Below are positions 5,065 to 5,444 of a DNA stretch of 5,444 nt, one piece after another. Under the pieces are notes generated by a model that worked only from the letters and a program-made list of their open reading frames with translations, had not been told where the DNA came from and searched no databases. A program made the position numbers and the translations under genes. How positions within the stretch are numbered: position 1 is the stretch's first letter; each line of letters begins with the position of its first letter. This DNA comes from Pseudomonadota bacterium (GTDB lineage Bacteria; Myxococcota_A; Polyangia; Polyangiales; Polyangiaceae): assembly GCA_023411445.1 (NCBI GenBank), contig JAEYOT010000727.1, positions 1 to 5,444 of the forward strand. The letters run 5' to 3'.

Positions 5065-5444
5065 ATGAAAGCCTTTCACCTGCTGTGGAGCGCCGGGGCG
5101 CTTGGGCTACTGCTGAGCGTCGCCTGCTCCGACGACGATACGGGGAGCAACGGGCCTGGCCAGCAGGCTGGGAGCGCCGGCCAGGCGCAGGCCGGCACGG
5201 GCGGCGGCAGCGCGGGCACCGGCGGCAGCAGCGGAGGAGGCGCGGGCGGCAAAGCGGGAGCTGGCCAGGGAGCTGAAGCAGGGGCTGGCGGAGCGGGCGA
5301 TGGCGGCAGCGCGGGACAGCCTAGCGACACCTACCAAGCCGTGCTGGGTGAAGTCTGCCCGGTGCCGAGCGTGATCGGCGTCGTGCGGCTGGGCGGCTTC
5401 CCCGCTCCAGCGCTGGACGCCACGCTGCGCGATCGACCGAGCCC
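5065..5444 (+). CDS. Gly/Ala-rich lipoprotein, 3' end outside window
   Basis: An open frame of 126 codons continuing past the right edge, with no stop in view. Residues 1-20 form a signal peptide (Lys2, hydrophobic 6-20) ending in SVAC, so Cys21 would be lipidated; Ser at -3 is acceptable but not the commonest lipobox residue. SDDDT follows, much like the SDDED after the lipid Cys of the lipoprotein at 2173. Residues about 27-86 are a linker of Gly, Ala, Ser and Gln. A folded domain seems to begin near 88 (TYQAVLGEVCPVPSVIGVV, 89-107) with one Cys at 98. ATG 5065 is chosen for a weak GGA 8 nt upstream; ATG 5056 is in frame and would add three residues. The gap to ilvE is 46 nt without a convincing terminator. 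Function unknown. Confidence 0.8.
   Translation, partial: MKAFHLLWSAGALGLLLSVACSDDDTGSNGPGQQAGSAGQAQAGTGGGSAGTGGSSGGGAGGKAGAGQGAEAGAGGAGDGGSAGQPSDTYQAVLGEVCPVPSVIGVVRLGGFPAPALDATLRDRPS

Overview
The window looks like ordinary chromosome from a high-GC myxobacterium (phylum Myxococcota, probably a Polyangiales/Sorangium-like lineage). Three things suggest this: strong G/C bias at third codon positions; a secreted protein ending in a MYXO-CTERM-type tail (Gly-rich CGC motif, hydrophobic helix, RRR); and two lipoproteins with long Gly/Ala-rich linkers directly after a Cys-Ser-Asp-Asp lipobox. The taxonomic call is inference from these hallmarks, not a database match. I see no mobile element, tRNA, rRNA, CRISPR array or integration site.

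Layout. 1-108 holds no callable gene. 109-750 (+) is folB, dihydroneopterin aldolase, with an extra C-terminal domain that looks like a degenerate cupin. 751-953 carries a stem-loop and a candidate promoter. 954-1178 (+) is a small proline-rich, acidic hypothetical protein. 1249-2055 (+) is a secreted MYXO-CTERM protein starting at TTG; its Shine-Dalgarno sits inside a perfect 7-bp hairpin. A long GC-rich hairpin (2065-2103) follows it. 2173-2808 (+) is a Cys-rich lipoprotein with two Gly-rich linkers. It converges, 9 nt apart, on a fold-type I PLP aminotransferase (2818-3969, -). That gene is divergent from ilvE, branched-chain aminotransferase (4017-5018, +). A second Gly/Ala-rich lipoprotein starts at 5065 (+) and runs off the right edge.

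How it fits together. Two unrelated aminotransferase folds stand head to head with 47 bp between start codons, and the candidate promoters for the two directions overlap at their -10 boxes. The minus-strand gene seems to be leaderless. A shared role in amino-acid metabolism is possible but not shown. Both enzymes depart from textbook active sites: IlvE lacks the usual fold-type IV glutamate in the V-x-E motif (Ser instead), and the fold-type I enzyme has Phe in place of the PLP-contacting Tyr and no obvious C-terminal substrate-carboxylate Arg. The three exported proteins are probably surface or envelope proteins of unknown function. I found no clearly new multi-gene system. The best leads are the two active-site departures, the overlapping divergent promoters and the hairpin over the ribosome site at 1221-1239.
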